NCBI GenBank assembly: GCA_017306715.1
Contig: JAFKHV010000026.1
Location: forward strand, 1-48,186
DNA: 48,186 nucleotides
From: Legionella sp.
GTDB lineage: Bacteria; Pseudomonadota; Gammaproteobacteria; Legionellales; Legionellaceae
Reading direction: 5' to 3'
Positions 25,870-33,940 of the stretch are shown here, piece after piece. The translations under genes were made by a program, and so were the position numbers. The notes beneath the pieces were generated by a model. It was given only the letters and a program-made list of their open reading frames with translations. It made no database searches and had not been told where the DNA came from. Position 1 is the stretch's first letter, and each line of letters opens with the position of its first letter.

Positions 25870-26370
25870 ATGAAACAACAGGATGCTTATGAATTTACTT
25901 TTTTAACGCTAAGTGGACATAAGCCGTTACCCCTGGAACAGTTTCGTGGGAAAGTTTTGCTCATTGTGAATACTGCATCAAAATGTGGGTTTACACCGCA
26001 ATACGAACAATTAGAAAAATTGTATGAGCAGTACAAGAGTAAAGGGCTGGTTGTTATCGGTGTACCCTCAAATGATTTTGGGGCACAAGAACCAGGGGAT
26101 GATTACCAAATTAGTGAGTTTTGCGAAATCAATTATGGCGTTAGTTTTCCATTAGCTGCTAAAGAAAAAGTGTCCGGCAAAGAGGCACATCCCTTTTTCC
26201 AGTGGGCAAAAAATGAATTAGGATTTGGTAGCGCACCTAAATGGAATTTTCATAAATACATTATCAATCGGAAGGGCAAGCTCGTAAATTATTTTTATTC
26301 AATGACCTCACCTGGTGCTCCCCGCCTTGTTCGGGCTATTGAGAAAGCTTTAGGTGAGGAGGTCAATTAA
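25870..26370 (+). CDS. Glutathione peroxidase family protein (Cys type)
   Basis: A 166-residue thiol peroxidase. ATG at 25870 follows GGAG at a good distance; an upstream in-frame TTG at 25858 is less likely. The peroxidatic Cys is in NTASKCGFTPQYEQLE, and the Trp-Asn pair of the catalytic tetrad is in KWNFHKYI. The region that normally reads FPCNQFG is VPSNDFGAQEPG, so the tetrad Gln is Asp and the second Cys is Ser; I recall this variant as a common bacterial subgroup. It reduces peroxides in the cytoplasm using thioredoxin or glutathione; the reductant is not evident. It is divergent from the aminopeptidase gene. Confidence 0.93.
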   Translation: MKQQDAYEFTFLTLSGHKPLPLEQFRGKVLLIVNTASKCGFTPQYEQLEKLYEQYKSKGLVVIGVPSNDFGAQEPGDDYQISEFCEINYGVSFPLAAKEKVSGKEAHPFFQWAKNELGFGSAPKWNFHKYIINRKGKLVNYFYSMTSPGAPRLVRAIEKALGEEVN

Positions 26371-26386
26371 TCCGCACGTAAGCGGA
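26371..26386. terminator. Short hairpin after the glutathione peroxidase gene
   Basis: TCCGC and GCGGA pair around a 6-base loop directly after the stop codon and 10 bases before the stop of the convergent gene. No T-tract follows, so termination is uncertain. Confidence 0.35.
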
Positions 26387-26395
26387 CTTATTAAA

Positions 26396-26794
26396 TTAAT
26401 GCGGCAAATGACGATTTATTAATGACGGTGAGAAATTCTCAGCATGGAGTGCTAAAGCGTATACGTCGGGAATGTTCGTCTCATAATTGCATAGTCCATC
26501 CTCTAAAGGGCTACCATTTGCGGTTAAGGTACTCAAAATCTGGTTTCCACTTTTTACTGCCTCGTCTTCTGAATCACCGTCAACAGGATAGATCATAAAA
26601 ACCCAAGGTTCGCCGGTTGCATAATCACTTTCTTGATAGGCAGCAAACGCTTCGGTCTGAACTCGAACTGCCATGGATAAGCCTTCACTTTTAATATTTT
26701 CAATTTTGGGGCAGGTAAACGATAGTGATGCAGCAAAAGTACTACCAGCAAAGAGTAGGGCCGCGACTGAGGCCATTAATTTTTTTTGAACCAT
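26396..26794 (-). CDS. Exported protein of unknown function (possibly DUF4949)
   Basis: A 132-residue protein with a signal peptide (MVQKKLMASVAALLFAGSTFA) and AGGAG upstream of its start. The mature part has two Cys (TCPKIEN and GLCNYETN), probably a periplasmic disulfide, and a beta-rich middle (WVFMIYPVDGDSEDEAV). It resembles small secreted Legionella proteins that I associate with DUF4949, but I could not verify this. Role unknown. Confidence 0.7.
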   Translation of the reverse strand: MVQKKLMASVAALLFAGSTFAASLSFTCPKIENIKSEGLSMAVRVQTEAFAAYQESDYATGEPWVFMIYPVDGDSEDEAVKSGNQILSTLTANGSPLEDGLCNYETNIPDVYALALHAENFSPSLINRHLPH

Positions 26795-26859
26795 TATTTT
26801 TTTAACTCCTGTATTAAGATCAAATCATGTAGCTGTATTAATGTAACGGAAACTTAATA

Positions 26860-27405
26860 TTAGTCAATGTGACGGTTAGGATTATCTAATAACACGGATG
26901 TCTTATCATGATAACCAATGAGTCGATTGGTGTAAGCAATAGCTAAAGCAGAAACAATAAGCGTTAAATGAATCACCACTTGCCACATGATCCCATAATT
27001 GCCTAATTTGCCTGGATCAATGAAGGTTCTTAATAGGTGGATGGATGAAATACCGACAAGAGCCAGTGCAAGCTTGACCTTCATGCCTCCAGCATCGAGA
27101 TGATCGAGCCATTCTGGTTGATCCGGATGGGATTCGAGTTGTAATGGTGAAATAAAGGTCTCATAGCCCCCTAATATGACCATGATCAGCAAATTTGCAA
27201 TCATGACGACATCAATTAAATCAAGCACACCAAGCATGATGTGGGTATCATCAATTTGGTTAATATGCATGATTAATTCGACGAGCTCATAGAGAAAGCG
27301 GTAAACATATGCTGCAAGGATGCAGATGAGTCCAAGATATAATGGCAGCTGCAGCCAACGACCCATAAAAATAAAGCGACCTAGGTTTTTTTTAGCGGTA
27401 TACAT
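26860..27405 (-). CDS. UPF0114/YqhA-type membrane protein
   Basis: ATG at 27405 has GAGGA 7 bases upstream; the frame is open to 27444 without a better start. The product of 181 residues has four membrane segments, a hydrophobic start LQLPLYLGLICILAAYVYRF, the conserved MLGVLDLIDVVMIANLLIMV segment, and the signature GGYETFISPL followed by DHLDAGGMKVKLA. This fits the UPF0114 (YqhA, TIGR00645) family of inner-membrane proteins. Function of the family is unknown. Confidence 0.87.
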   Translation of the reverse strand: MYTAKKNLGRFIFMGRWLQLPLYLGLICILAAYVYRFLYELVELIMHINQIDDTHIMLGVLDLIDVVMIANLLIMVILGGYETFISPLQLESHPDQPEWLDHLDAGGMKVKLALALVGISSIHLLRTFIDPGKLGNYGIMWQVVIHLTLIVSALAIAYTNRLIGYHDKTSVLLDNPNRHID

Positions 27406-27493
27406 CAAATATTCCTCACACAGAAGCTCATAAGAGCAAGACAATCAATGCTTATGATATTATGAGACTTCTGCTATATCCAGTAGCTTAAGA

Positions 27494-28936
27494 TCAATTA
27501 CATCCCATGGCTGCAGCAGGGAGTAATTCTTCGGGAAGAGTGTAAATGGGCAATTGATTTAATTTAAAACTATGTTTTGAGTGTTGGTGTGACTGATAAG
27601 CTTGATAACCTAAATATAATGCAGTAACCGCTATGGCCACGGGCCAGCAGGCAATGCTTGCCGCTAAAATAAATGCCATTCCGCACGTATTGAGAGCCAG
27701 TTTTTTCCAAAATTGACCTTGTAGCAGTTGGGTTTCCTCTTGTAATTCGTCTCGTAGATTCAGCTGCGCACGCGTGGCATTTTGAGTTAGATTACGCTCG
27801 ATTGCGTGAAGCGCTAACTCACTGCGTCTAAATTTTTTGTAGTCCTTAGCAGTATTATACAGGGCGCTTGCAATGGTGCTGCACAGGGCGAGTGTCGCTA
27901 ACACAATGGAGGTTGTACAAAAAAAAGAAAATATTAAACTTAAGGCAATGATTTTACTGGCAATGATATTAATAATATAATAACTATTTTCCGCATGCCA
28001 TTGATCCTGCAAAATGTTAATTTGCTGCTCGATGATAATTTTTTCTTCAGCCGTGGCAAAACCAATTTGCTGCTGTAAATTTTTCATAATTTTTTTATTG
28101 CGACTAAAGTCTGCGTACCATTGTACTAATAAGCTGGCAATATCAAAGATTAAAAAGGTAGCTAAAAGAGGGGATAGCGCAAGTGTTGATAAGTGTAGCT
28201 GTTGGTGAAATATACTCAATATACTCATCGTTGCCCAAGCAAAATCATTCAGGAGCAAAAAACCTCTCTTTTTAAGCTCTTGATTTAATACTTTTGATGC
28301 AGACAAATAAGGGTTTGTCAGCGCTTTAAACCAGTGCTTTAATAGCAGAACGATATTAATAATAAACCGTATTGAGAAAAGCAAAACACCTAAAATGCCG
28401 GTGAATTCTCGTGATTTATTTAAGAAATTGATACCCTCAATGTAACGACTGCTCGTTCCAAACATGCGATTTAGTTCTTTAATCATGTCTGAATACTTAC
28501 TTCGTTGTAGATGTTCTAACATAAACGTAACCAATGCACGGCTATAACTAAAATGAGAGCGTTTAATACTGACTTCATCTAATAATTTTCTCAGCTGCAC
28601 AATACCATCTAAAAAACAAGAATCGTGAAGCGCATCACGATCGTAGATAATTTCAGTATGAGCAGGACCTATTTTCGTTAATTCTTCAGCCTGGGCATAT
28701 AATCGTTTTAAATCTTGGCGCACATAATCTTGTTGATAGTAACAAATTAATAAACTTGTGAGTAAGCGTAAATCATTAAGAGCATATTTTTCAAAAAAAG
28801 AATTTTGAGGATTGATTCTAAATAAGAGCGATAAAGATTCATATTCGAAAAGGAGAATTTCCAGATCAAATTCTTTTTCATGAAATGTTTGCAACGGAGA
28901 AGAGGGTTGCTTTTTATTAAAAAAAGAGTGCTTCAT
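27494..28936 (-). CDS. Hypothetical membrane protein, Legionella-type
   Basis: A protein of about 480 residues from ATG at 28936 (MKHSFFNKKQ); an in-frame TTG at 28969 would add 11 residues, and neither has a clear ribosome site. The N-terminal 180 residues are soluble and mostly helical. Hydrophobic segments follow near ILGVLLFSIRFIINIVLLL, LLATFLIFDIASLLV, IIASKIIALSLIFSFFCTT and CGMAFILAASIACWPVAIAV, separated by charged helices, one a likely coiled coil around IIEQQINILQDQ. I do not recognise a family. Large membrane proteins with helical soluble parts are frequent among Legionella-specific proteins and some effectors. Confidence 0.75.
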   Translation of the reverse strand: MKHSFFNKKQPSSPLQTFHEKEFDLEILLFEYESLSLLFRINPQNSFFEKYALNDLRLLTSLLICYYQQDYVRQDLKRLYAQAEELTKIGPAHTEIIYDRDALHDSCFLDGIVQLRKLLDEVSIKRSHFSYSRALVTFMLEHLQRSKYSDMIKELNRMFGTSSRYIEGINFLNKSREFTGILGVLLFSIRFIINIVLLLKHWFKALTNPYLSASKVLNQELKKRGFLLLNDFAWATMSILSIFHQQLHLSTLALSPLLATFLIFDIASLLVQWYADFSRNKKIMKNLQQQIGFATAEEKIIIEQQINILQDQWHAENSYYIINIIASKIIALSLIFSFFCTTSIVLATLALCSTIASALYNTAKDYKKFRRSELALHAIERNLTQNATRAQLNLRDELQEETQLLQGQFWKKLALNTCGMAFILAASIACWPVAIAVTALYLGYQAYQSHQHSKHSFKLNQLPIYTLPEELLPAAAMGCN

Positions 28937-29012
28937 CGAATGTTGATAGTCGCCTAATAAGTGTATCAACCGAGTTCTTATCGATAAATGAGGAACCCAG
29001 TTGCCTGATTAT

Positions 29013-29510
29013 TTAATTTTTTAAACTACCACAGCCCATGCGTGCTCCGCCGCCTCCCAATTTAGGATTATCCGTGTAATTATCGCCACCTTCATGAATC
29101 ATGATCGCATGTCCTTGGATATCTTGAACGTGTAATCGCGGGGCAAGTACCGGGAGATTTGCTTTGCCTTGTGCATCGACGACTAAAACGGGTAAGTCAC
29201 CTAAATGTCCTTTGCCATAGGGTCCTTGGTGGGTTCCGGTATGTCCTGGATCAAGATGCTCACCGGCATTCATTGCATGATTGCCGCAATCCGGATGCTC
29301 ATGAATATGGAAGCCATGAATCCCATTAGGAAGGCCTTGTAAATTTGGTTGAATCAGCAGCCCGTATTGGCTATCAGTAAAGGTGATGGTTCCTAATTCT
29401 TTACCTTGGGTATTAAAAACAGAGGTGGTTAGAGAAGCGGCAAAAGTTAGGGTTGCTGTGAGCAAACTGAAACCCACAACACAGTAATTTGCTAATAATT
29501 TCATGCGCAT
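29013..29510 (-). CDS. sodC: Periplasmic Cu,Zn superoxide dismutase
   Basis: A 165-residue enzyme that converts superoxide to peroxide and oxygen. A signal peptide (MRMKLLANYCVVGFSLLTATLTFA) directs it to the periplasm. Copper and zinc ligands are visible in GFHIHEHPDCGN, HLDPGHTGTHQGPYGKGHLGD and IMIHEGGDNYTDNP. The disulfide partners lie in HPDCGN and RMGCGS, and the conserved active-site Arg is in GGGARMGCGSL. AGGA precedes the start. It stands alone on the minus strand. Confidence 0.96.
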   Translation of the reverse strand: MRMKLLANYCVVGFSLLTATLTFAASLTTSVFNTQGKELGTITFTDSQYGLLIQPNLQGLPNGIHGFHIHEHPDCGNHAMNAGEHLDPGHTGTHQGPYGKGHLGDLPVLVVDAQGKANLPVLAPRLHVQDIQGHAIMIHEGGDNYTDNPKLGGGGARMGCGSLKN

Positions 29511-29669
29511 TTTTGGTCCTTATTATAATTTGTTATGAACACCAAATTAGATATGCTTTAGGTAACCTACAATCACTGCTATTATAGACCAGATTCTCTA
29601 GTTTATATCAATTGTCGTTAAGATACTTAATCTATTCAGAAAATTAAATAGCTTAAGGTAATATTTGTT

Positions 29670-30533
29670 CTATGAGCATTTGAGTTCTAAATGGCGATGT
29701 AATTCCAGCAATCCATCGCGATAGCTCGGATATCTTAGCTGAATATTGAGGGATTTTTTTATATACGAATTTTCAACACGACGATTGTGTGTGTAAAACT
29801 CTATTTCTCTTAACGTTAACTGTGCCGTGTCCCATGGGATTAATGGCAGGGGCGTGCGCCCAAGTAATTGGCAGGCAAAAGAATCGACTTCATGCGCTGC
29901 AGCAGGTTCATCATCGGCAAGATTATAGATCGCACCTGGTTGAGGATTAATCATTGAGGCAATCAGTGCAGTACAGATATCATCCACATGAATACGTGAA
30001 AAAAAATGTCCTTCTTTATAAATTGAATACGATTTACCGTGTAAAATCCGCTCTAAAGCATTTCGTCCAAGACCATAGATTCCAGCCAAACGAAATACAT
30101 GAAAAGGTAGATGGTGCTCCCGAGCAAATTGAATCCAGCTTTGTTCAATGTTTAACCGTCGTGTTCCTGTAACTCCTGGATTGATAGACGCTGATTGCTC
30201 ATTTACCCAGGCACCCTGATGATCGCCATAAATCCCCGTACTGGACAAGTATCCTATCCATTTGATATCGGGTGCAGCTTTTAAATGATCACGATAGGGA
30301 AACATAGGATCAGCACCATTTGCTTGCGGAGGAATGCACAAAAGAACATGGCTTGACCGCGCTAAATGATGACGAATATTTTCATCAAGAAACTCGATGT
30401 ACTTTACCGCTGGGGTGGTCTGTGCTTGCGGTTGGCGTGTAGTCCCGATAATTTGTAAATCGGTCAGCTCGGGTCTTCGAACCAGGTGTTGCGCCGTATA
30501 ACCAAAACCGCAAATGAGTAAGGAATCATTCAT
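29670..30533 (-). CDS. NAD(P)-dependent SDR/epimerase-like protein, YeeZ type
   Basis: A 287-residue extended SDR. The dinucleotide-binding loop is LLICGFGYTAQHLVRR, close to GxGxxG of the YeeZ subgroup. YLSSTGIYGDHQGAWVNE carries the Ser-Thr and Tyr of the catalytic area but without the usual YxxxK, and FHVFRLAGIYGLGRNAL and YNLADDEPA are conserved C-terminal elements. This subgroup lacks a proven reaction. The gene is divergent from the dipeptidase gene, with 72 bases between their starts. Confidence 0.85.
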   Translation of the reverse strand: MNDSLLICGFGYTAQHLVRRPELTDLQIIGTTRQPQAQTTPAVKYIEFLDENIRHHLARSSHVLLCIPPQANGADPMFPYRDHLKAAPDIKWIGYLSSTGIYGDHQGAWVNEQSASINPGVTGTRRLNIEQSWIQFAREHHLPFHVFRLAGIYGLGRNALERILHGKSYSIYKEGHFFSRIHVDDICTALIASMINPQPGAIYNLADDEPAAAHEVDSFACQLLGRTPLPLIPWDTAQLTLREIEFYTHNRRVENSYIKKSLNIQLRYPSYRDGLLELHRHLELKCS

Positions 30534-30605
30534 TACATGATCTTAACATGAGTAATATTGATGATATTATGCCATTGATAACGTTGATTAAAAAGGAGGC
30601 GGGGT

Positions 30606-31298
30606 ATGGACCAATTAATACCAGCGATAAATACTGACTGGATTTTGTTCGATAATCAATCGCATCCACGACTGCGAATTGTACCCATTTATTATCAGAA
30701 AGGTTTTAGTGATAGACCACAGATATATGGTCGTCGTACCGTCTTAGAAAAATTACTGCTTGCGCTGGAGCACTTGCCAGTAAATGTGGGCTTACAGGTT
30801 TGGGATGTATACCGGCCACGTGCGGTACAGCAAAAATTATTTTTGTGGATGCAAGAGGAAATAAGAAAAAAATTTCCACACTTTAATGAAAATGAGAATT
30901 TTCAGGAAACAGTTAAATACGTTTCTCTACCCTCTAAACCAGGTGAAGATTATTGCGCGCCACACCTAAGCGGTGGCGCGGTTGACTTAACTCTTTTTGA
31001 ACTGAGCACAGGACAGGAGTTAGCCATGGGAACCCCCTTTGATGATTGCACCGCGCGTGCACATATAGATTATTTTCAAAAACATAAGCCTCAAAATCCT
31101 GAAGAAAAACAAATAAATCAGCATCGGCTACTATTACAAAAAGCAATGCAGCAAGTAGGCTTTACCTCTTATCGGTATGAATGGTGGCATTATGATTACG
31201 GAACTATTTTTTGGGCGCGTGAAACGGGTCGGCAGCCTCTTTATGGACCTCTCTTTGGTCTGGAAGAATGGCCTAATAACGATCCATATGAATTTTAA
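30606..31298 (+). CDS. D-alanyl-D-alanine dipeptidase (VanX/DdpX family, peptidase M15D)
   Basis: A 230-residue zinc dipeptidase with AAGGAGG upstream of the start. Family signatures are VWDVYRPRAVQQKLF (transition-state Arg), PHLSGGAVDLTLFE with the His and Asp zinc ligands, and RYEWWHYDYG with the catalytic Glu and third His. It hydrolyses free D-Ala-D-Ala, usually for nutrient recovery from cell wall or for glycopeptide resistance when with VanHA. No vanH/vanA partners are near, so a turnover role is more likely. No signal peptide is seen, so it acts in the cytoplasm. Confidence 0.93.
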   Translation: MDQLIPAINTDWILFDNQSHPRLRIVPIYYQKGFSDRPQIYGRRTVLEKLLLALEHLPVNVGLQVWDVYRPRAVQQKLFLWMQEEIRKKFPHFNENENFQETVKYVSLPSKPGEDYCAPHLSGGAVDLTLFELSTGQELAMGTPFDDCTARAHIDYFQKHKPQNPEEKQINQHRLLLQKAMQQVGFTSYRYEWWHYDYGTIFWARETGRQPLYGPLFGLEEWPNNDPYEF

Positions 31299-31444
31299 AC
31301 GGCATACTATGTCGAAAAGATAAACATAATGAATGCGCTTATCTGTTTATTTAATGTTTTCTGTTAAGGGGTACTGTATTGTGGCGTATGATTGCAGTAA
31401 GATAAATATTTGCAGTATGGATACTCATAAATTAAGGACGAAAA

Positions 31445-32287
31445 ATGAAAAGGTATACTTTTTTATTGCTCGCACTGCTGGCTGTTGCAGCCGATGCTAC
31501 AACTCGTGAAATTGCCATCACCATCGATGATTTACCTTTAGTTGCTTCACGGATGAATAACCCAGGTAATGTGCAGCGTGCAACCGAGCGGTTTAGCCAA
31601 ATTGTTAATGCCTTTAAAAAATATAACGTGCCGGCAACGGGTTTTATTATTGCAGGAGCAATCGAAAAAGGGCAATGGGAGTTTTTAGAGCAATTTCGTG
31701 CTGCCGGATTTACTTTAGGTAATCATACGTACTCTCATTATAATTTAAATCGCATGAGTGCAGAAAAATACATTGCCGATGTAGAGCGTGCGGATAAAAA
31801 ACTTTCACCCATCATGACCACACCAAAATACTTTCGTTACCCTTATTTAGCCGAAGGCAATAAAGACACAAAAGAGAAGGTAAAAGATTATTTAGCTGCT
31901 AATCAATACACCATCGCTCCAGTCACCATTGACAGTAAAGATTTTAATTTTAATGAAATGACTTATAAGGTTCCTTTCCGCTCTCGTCCAGCATATATTC
32001 AAAAATTGAAACCTCGATATTTGGATTACATCTGGAAACAGACCCTGGCTGCAGAAAAGAAAGCAAAAAATAACGGTAAGCAAATTTTACTGATTCACGC
32101 TAATGTGCTGAACAGCTATCTTTTGGAAGATGTCTTGGAAATGTACCAAAAAAATGGTTATAAATTTATTAGTCTTGCGGAAGCGTTAAAAGATCCAGCT
32201 CCTGAAATACTGGCACCAACCCCGAAAGAGGATGGTGCCAGCACCAAACTCGAAGAACAATTGTTACTGCCTACCAAACAACAGTAA
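31445..32287 (+). CDS. Exported polysaccharide deacetylase (NodB domain, CE4)
   Basis: A 280-residue protein with a signal peptide (MKRYTFLLLALLAVAADATT). The CE4 metal-dependent deacetylase motifs are clear: motif 1 AITIDDLP with the catalytic Asp pair, motif 2 LGNHTYSHYNLN with the HxxxH zinc ligands, and motif 3 YFRYPYLAEG with the Arg. Substrate may be peptidoglycan, chitin-like or another N-acetylated glycan. The C-terminal 30 residues are a Pro/Glu-rich tail. The following membrane protein begins 12 bases later, suggesting one operon. Confidence 0.92.
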   Translation: MKRYTFLLLALLAVAADATTREIAITIDDLPLVASRMNNPGNVQRATERFSQIVNAFKKYNVPATGFIIAGAIEKGQWEFLEQFRAAGFTLGNHTYSHYNLNRMSAEKYIADVERADKKLSPIMTTPKYFRYPYLAEGNKDTKEKVKDYLAANQYTIAPVTIDSKDFNFNEMTYKVPFRSRPAYIQKLKPRYLDYIWKQTLAAEKKAKNNGKQILLIHANVLNSYLLEDVLEMYQKNGYKFISLAEALKDPAPEILAPTPKEDGASTKLEEQLLLPTKQQ

Positions 32288-32299
32288 GGAGAGTAGGTT

Positions 32300-32641
32300 A
32301 TGCTGAATGGGGCGTTAATCTTATTGCTCATTGGTGTCGTCTTTGGTATAGGAATACTTATTTCATTGGTTGAAAGTAAACCGCTAAATAAAACGCTACT
32401 GTATCTTCATGGAGTAGTTGTATTTACTGCCATTGGGCTTATGGCGGTTTATTTACTCTTGTTCAGCACCTCACCGTTGTTATTGGCCAGTCTCATGTTA
32501 TTGATTATGGCCGCTATAGGTGGGTTTACGCTTTTTATCCTGGGTAAAAAGGGTAGACCGATACCTATTTGGCTTACGATTATTCATCCATTATTAGCAA
32601 TGATGGGTGTTATCTGTTTGGTCATTTTTATATTACCTTAA
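32300..32641 (+). CDS. Small four-helix membrane protein
   Basis: A 113-residue protein almost entirely of hydrophobic segments (residues 4-22, 33-53, 58-82 and 93-112), with GGAG 8 bases before its ATG. It is the second gene of the deacetylase operon. I do not recognise a family. Its stop codon overlaps the restored-frame stop of the convergent patatin gene. Confidence 0.75.
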   Translation: MLNGALILLLIGVVFGIGILISLVESKPLNKTLLYLHGVVVFTAIGLMAVYLLLFSTSPLLLASLMLLIMAAIGGFTLFILGKKGRPIPIWLTIIHPLLAMMGVICLVIFILP

Positions 32642-32893
32642 CGCTGATCAAAGTAATCGGGTGGGACACCGTATAAAGAACACGTAAGAGGTTGTGTTGA
32701 TTTTTGTTCCCACTCGGGATTGCTTAATACTTGTTGGGCGTTTTCGTATCCTGTCTGTAAACGAAAATTGATAGCAGCGCGTCCAAAGTTGTAATCCTTA
32801 TAGGAATGGGCATAGGGCGTTCCGTGATAAATGATATGTACGACACTAAAACGTTTACGGATGCCAAGATTTAATATTTGCTGTATCTGCGGA
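32638..32893 (-). pseudogene. Out-of-frame C-terminal part of the patatin gene
   Basis: Reading in the -1 frame after the A7 tract gives about 85 residues (starting NPQIQQILNLGIRKRFSVVH, and ending LYGVPPDYFDQR before TAA). There is no start codon or ribosome site of its own, and it joins the upstream 312 residues without a gap, so it belongs to the patatin gene. The restored protein would be 397 residues. Confidence 0.85.
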
Positions 32894-33830
32894 TTTTTTT
32901 CGCTTCAGGTGTTAAATGTTCTCCTAAAATGGTAATCGCTGACTGTAAATTTTGACGACTACTGTAAACATTGGTTAGTCTGCGTGAGTGACTTGCGTAA
33001 CGAATATCCTTTTGCCGTTCATCGACTTGATCCATTGTTTGTGGTAGGGGGCCTTTTAAACTAAAGCAATCCACTACAAAACAAAGAGTATCTTCTTCAG
33101 GTAAGGCATCGAGCACGGTGACTAATGGCGTATTGGCATAAATACCTCCATCCCAATAATATTGTCCTTCTATTTCAATTGCAGGGAAACCAGGCGGTAA
33201 TGAGCAGCTAGCCATAATGTGCTCGGGCGTTATCTTGGTGTATTGGTTATTAAAAAAAATCATCTCACCAGACGCTACATTGACGGCCCCTAAGCATAAT
33301 GTAACGTTCTTATTATTAATGCGATCAAAATCAATTACTCGCTCTAAAGTGCTTCGTAATTCGGAGGTATCGTAATAGCTCAATTTATCGGGTGTATCGT
33401 AAGTAAATTCGGTGGGTGGGAAAATACGCGGTTTAAAAAAACCATCTAAACCAAAAAACAGCGATTGTAAGGAGCCGATACGGTTTTGAAAATTCCTGAA
33501 AAAGTCAATTTGATTTAGAGGCTGTAGGTTATCGGTCCAGAGTTCAGGAACAATTATATTCCAAAATTCGCGCAATTTCTCAATTTGTTGCTCATGCGGA
33601 TTCCCGGCAATAATTGCACTATTTATTGCACCTATAGACACTCCTGCTAGATAGTTTGGAGCATAGCCATGCTCATGAATTGCCTGAAAGGCCCCTACCT
33701 GATAAGCACCTAATGCGCCGCCACCCTGAAATACACAAGCGATACGCTGATAATGCTGTTTCTGGGGTAAGGTTGGGGCGGGTTCGTTTAGATGCCCTAA
33801 CGGCTCGCGGCTTTTACTTTTATTACCCAT
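32871..33830 (-). CDS. Patatin-like phospholipase, C-terminally truncated by frameshift
   Basis: A patatin-family Ser/Asp lipid hydrolase. Glycine-rich oxyanion loop FQGGGALGAYQVG, nucleophile elbow GVSIGA with Ser65, and the catalytic Asp in YWDGGIYANTPL near 227 are all intact, so the catalytic core should work. The first 312 residues read normally, then a run of seven A (32894-32900 complement) sends the frame into IRRYSKY and a stop, 319 residues in all. A -1 shift there adds 85 residues that continue the DUF3734-type C-terminus typical of this family. Thus the listed frame is either a truncated product, a sequencing slip, or one of two products of slippage. Patatins release fatty acids from phospholipids and are known as secreted lipases in Legionella. 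Confidence 0.88.
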   Translation of the reverse strand: MGNKSKSREPLGHLNEPAPTLPQKQHYQRIACVFQGGGALGAYQVGAFQAIHEHGYAPNYLAGVSIGAINSAIIAGNPHEQQIEKLREFWNIIVPELWTDNLQPLNQIDFFRNFQNRIGSLQSLFFGLDGFFKPRIFPPTEFTYDTPDKLSYYDTSELRSTLERVIDFDRINNKNVTLCLGAVNVASGEMIFFNNQYTKITPEHIMASCSLPPGFPAIEIEGQYYWDGGIYANTPLVTVLDALPEEDTLCFVVDCFSLKGPLPQTMDQVDERQKDIRYASHSRRLTNVYSSRQNLQSAITILGEHLTPEAKKIRRYSKY

Positions 33831-33894
33831 AATGAAATTCCAAAATTTTTTATATTATCAAGTATAAACGTATTTTTGGTCTGGGTGTGGGAAC

Positions 33895-33920
33895 TACCCC
33901 TGCTTATTGAGCCAGGGGTA
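33895..33920. terminator. Hairpin between patatin and kinase-like genes
   Basis: TACCCCTG and CAGGGGTA form a perfect 8-bp stem around a 10-base loop, between the stop of the kinase-like gene (33941) and the start of the patatin gene (33830). No T-tract follows on the minus strand, so it may be a weak terminator or a leader structure. Confidence 0.4.
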
Positions 33921-33940
33921 AGAAGCGTACTGTCGTTATA

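Noticed and set aside
29522..29527. TATAAT on the minus strand as the sodC promoter
   Set aside because: It lies only 12 bases before the start codon, so transcription would begin inside or after the ribosome site.
30606..31298. Vancomycin-resistance cluster suggested by a VanX-type dipeptidase
   Set aside because: No vanH, vanA, vanR or vanS-like genes are in the neighbourhood; an ordinary DdpX-like turnover role fits better.
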